DNA from: Hyperoodon ampullatus
Taxonomy: Eukaryota > Chordata > Mammalia > Artiodactyla > Ziphiidae
Reading direction: 5' to 3'
Assembly: GCA_949752795.1 (NCBI GenBank)
Contig: OX457056.1
Coordinates: 182,366,428-182,430,427, forward strand
DNA length: 64,000 nucleotides
A model generated the notes under the pieces. It was not told the DNA's origin. It worked only from the letters and a program-made list of their open reading frames with translations, and did no database searches. A program made the translations under genes and the position numbers. How positions within the stretch are numbered: the stretch's first letter is position 1; each line of letters starts with the position of its first letter. Shown here piece after piece: positions 60,931-64,000 of the stretch.

Positions 60931-63900
60931 AATGCACTCAGGACCTAGAGAAGCAGCTGATTAAGTGCTTAAGCTGAAAAAGCAAGCAGTAAGCCTACTG
61001 GGGTGGCTGGCTCCCACGGCGAGCCTGGAGAAGCAGGTAAGGCTATATGGTCAAGGAGAGGGAAGGAGGGGGAATGGGATGGAATCAGACATCTCGGATT
61101 CCCCTGGGAGGCCCGGGGATGTCCCTGCCCCTGGAGCGCCTCCCTTGGTCTCAGGTTCAGCCAGCATATTCACTTAAGCTAGTTCGAGTAGGTTTCTTAG
61201 AAGGCAACTTAGAAGCCTGGACTAAAAATAAACTAAGTAGAAAACACAATAGGACAAGGTTGCAGGTGAAGGGAGCACTTGCACTAATATTTAGGGAACA
61301 GAGCAGGTGGGTGGGAGCAAGAAAGGGTATCCTACAAAGAAAGCAGGAGCCAGGAGCCAGTCACAAGAGCCGAGGAGGACCCAGTGAGAGTTCTAGAAGC
61401 CAAGAGAGTAGAATGCTGTAAGAAAGATTCTCTAACAGCATCATGGCTACTGGAAAACCCCCATTGGGATTTCCCACTAGGAAGCTACTGGAAAAGTCCT
61501 GGAGGAAAGCCCGTTCAGTGTGATGGGAGGGACAAAGCCAGGTTACAGGGGTCGAGGAGCTCCATGGGGTATGAGGAGACTAGATAGAAATAGAGAAAAC
61601 TCTCTCCTGTAACTGAGATCAAAACTGCCTTTCTAAATAGATGCCTGTGTCTCGGATGTGTGGGCCTTGCAAACTAATACGGTAGAGAACTCTGCAGGTG
61701 GTCAGTTAGGAGACAGGCTTGGGCCTCCATTTAAACAACATGAAATTCCAAGGGACAGAGCAAGGTCACAGACTGGGACTCAGGACAGGATACAGGACAG
61801 GACAGAACACGGAGAACATAAGGCCAGTCCTGGATTTACATACTGTTGAACAAACTATTCTGGGAACAGGACTGCAGAGCCATTTCTGGCACCAGAGGCT
61901 GGGAAACAATGTGGTCACAGTGCCAGGCAGACAGAACGGGGGCTGGTGGGCGCAGCATCTGCCTCAAAAGGATTCCAGAGATTCGGGCCCCGGGACCAAA
62001 AGGCAACAGCAATTTGGCTTCAGTCTTGGGATGGAGAGAAGAACTATCTTCCTAAAGTTTCTGCACTGCTGGAGCGAAGCGACCTAACCCACGAGCTCCC
62101 CTCTTCATCAGAACTCTCTCTTTGGTTTCGGGACTGCAGGAACCAAAGGGGGAACAAGGCCGCAGCGAGACTCTCCCACGAGTGTCCCCAGAAGCATGCT
62201 GCAGACATCTGTGGCCCACCCTCAGGCAGGAGGCAAGGGGCACCAGGAGGCCCACATGATGGTTTCAGATCACAGCCTCCTCAACGCGCACAGAGGGGGC
62301 TCGCCACAGGGAGCCACAGCTGCAGTCATAAAACATCTGGCCTGTCTGGAAGGTTCAGCTACGCTGCCAAGCACACAGGCCCTCCAGGCTGTGGACACCG
62401 GCCAGCAGGCACCAGCCGCCCGCATGTGGGTCCCCACAGGCCTAGGATGGATCATGCCTGCTCTATTGTATTCTTGAAGCCACAAGAACATTAAAAAGTG
62501 TCACCTTGTAGGAGGAGGAAAAACTCAAGAAGAACACCTGAGTTTCCCTGGATTGGGCAGCAGCCACTACCCCAAGGTTCTGACCTTTTCCTCTGTTCCA
62601 AGCATTCCTTTGCTGCACAAAGGCAATCTCCCTGTTGTATCTACTCAGAATGCTAAAACCACCTCCCCTTTCTCTGAAAACAAAGGTTAAACCCTGAGCC
62701 ATTTGAGCGGGGGTCACAAACTCCCAACACTCCAGGGATACATTTTGCCAGCAGGCTAGAGCCAAGCTCTGCCCCGGTGACACAGGCAGCCACAGTGCAG
62801 CTCCAGATGTCGTTCTCAGGCTGGAATACTGGCCCAACGTTGCCCTATCTTCCGTCTTTTCCTTTACCTTTTATGTAAACACCTCTCTAATTATAAATGT
62901 GGGCCAGAGGTTTTCAAACTCAGACCCAGCCAAACAATTCTTGTCCAGAGGCTGAATCCAAACCTTCAGGTTCAAATTGAACAAAACATCTGCACTTAAC
63001 CAAATCTGGGCTTAGCTTTTAAAATACCACAGAACACTGAACACTCAAAATAATTCTAAAAATCTTGTTATATTCTCCAAATTCACTTGCAGTTTCGTCT
63101 TCTGCCATTGGACTTCCAAAGACATTGCTTCGTTGGACTCAATTGCAAGCCGCCATGCAGAAAGTTATCTCCCTGCTGCCCCCAGCCTGGAGCCTCCCTG
63201 AAGCAGATGGTGGGGCCAGCAGGCTGGAGCGATGTGCACGTGGCAGGGAGGCCAAGACGGGGTGCACAATGTCTGCATGCCAGCTCCCACCCTCCCAGAA
63301 AGCCAGGCCATGCCAGGCAGAGCGGTCCCCGTGAAAGGCAGCCTGCACACCTCTTGCCCGGCAACCCTGAGGCCGGCTGGAGTATTCAGAGCTGCTTTGA
63401 AACCCAGTGACCCCAGCATTCCTCAGCACAGGGAAGGAACCCAACTCCCCCCGGACCACTAAATCCAGAAGGTCAATGTCCATCCTCTACATTTCCAGGG
63501 CAACGACAAATACCTAGATCACAGTTATGTTGAGAAAACCTCGTAATTCTACTAATTTTTTTATCCAGCCGGTGATAACATCTTGCTCAGGGAGAAATAC
63601 CTGAGCAATAGCCTTGAGGGATTTTAACTCATTCCAGCGTCTCACCAAGAGAACTGACAATGCTTTTTTATTGTGCTGCAGGCACACAGCCAGGCCGAGC
63701 TAAGCCCCAGGAGGATGGATATCCGTCCTCAAGCCCTGCCGCAGCTCTCCCATCCAGGAACAAAAGGGCAAAGGCCTGGGATCAGGCGCTGGGGAATTTC
63801 AACTGTATCCCTGACCTCGCCAACGCTGTGGCTGGGTTAAAAAAGCAAAACCCATAGATGCTGCTGCCGCTGCTGCTGCTGAAATCACAGAGAAAAAGCA

Positions 63901-64000
63901 CTTTGGACACAGCTGCTCTGAGGCAGGATACACAGTGAGAATTCCAATTCAGCCTTCCTGAAGGGACCCAATTCTCTGTGTTGAGAAGACAGTGCATGTT

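Larger units (their letters stand above)
58660..64000 (-). other. VSTM4: Part of the VSTM4 intron upstream of the transmembrane exon
   Basis: I looked on the minus strand for the short juxtamembrane exon and for the V-set exon and saw neither, so this stretch is read as intron. It contains a sense L1 3' region (58735-59730), an antisense MLT1-type LTR (59760-60120) and a probable L1 scrap (60600-60930). From 60940 to 64000 I recognise no element. The overlapping open frames there on both strands have no recognisable domain. Confidence 0.75.

Noticed and set aside
62100..62160. CTCTTTGGTTTC resembling the complement of the missing juxtamembrane VSTM4 exon
   Set aside because: The match is only about 12 bases and the flanking codons do not fit. 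No acceptor and donor pair surrounds it.
63855..63882. (GCT)n run possibly coding polyalanine or polyglutamine
   Set aside because: It has only a few interrupted units and no open exon with splice sites around it.

Overview
The window is mammalian nuclear DNA, almost certainly from a cetacean. Six copies of the CHR-type tRNA-derived SINE (5.0, 20.4, 28.9, 42.7, 44.3 and 51.2 kb) point to the whale/hippo/ruminant group. No ruminant BovB or Bov-tA element was recognised, so a whale or dolphin is the best guess. This species call is inference.

The only host gene I can support is the 3' half of VSTM4 (V-set and transmembrane domain containing 4), on the minus strand. Five coding exons are visible in transcription order. 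They are the transmembrane exon (58552-58659), a 34-nt exon (48702-48735), two exons for the basic, proline-rich cytoplasmic segment (28057-28163 and 26606-26667), and the last exon with the C-terminus and stop codon (685-810). Their phases join exactly (1/1/2/1/0), every intron is GT-AG, and the joined frame matches the known VSTM4 tail. The last exon carries an ITIM-like and an ITSM-like tyrosine motif 21 residues apart. Positions 1-684 are 3' UTR that continues off the left edge. The signal peptide, V-set domain and juxtamembrane exons were not found and should lie beyond position 64000.

The rest is intron, in places densely packed with interspersed repeats. It holds old L1 fragments in both orientations, two young artiodactyl/cetacean-type L1 3' ends, MaLR LTRs, MIR and L2 pieces, hAT-Charlie elements (two MER20-like) and microsatellites. 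It also holds a nearly complete mariner transposon (35705-37643) whose transposase frame is open until an L1 insertion and whose first catalytic Asp is Asn. Unassigned stretches remain at about 3.4-5.0, 6.5-8.1, 9.4-13.6, 14.3-17.3, 18.7-20.4, 20.7-22.8, 26.3-28.9, 32.2-35.7, 37.6-41.8, 48.2-49.4, 52.0-58.5 and 60.9-64.0 kb. Apart from the exons and small repeats listed, I see no genes, RNA genes or CpG islands in them.

I did not find a novel multi-gene system. The points worth a second look are the exon-phase architecture of the VSTM4 tail, the mariner/L1 nest, and several small sequence rearrangements: a 38-nt perfect hairpin, a 20-bp palindrome inside a SINE, a poly(A)-only insertion with target-site duplication, and a 40-bp local duplication.
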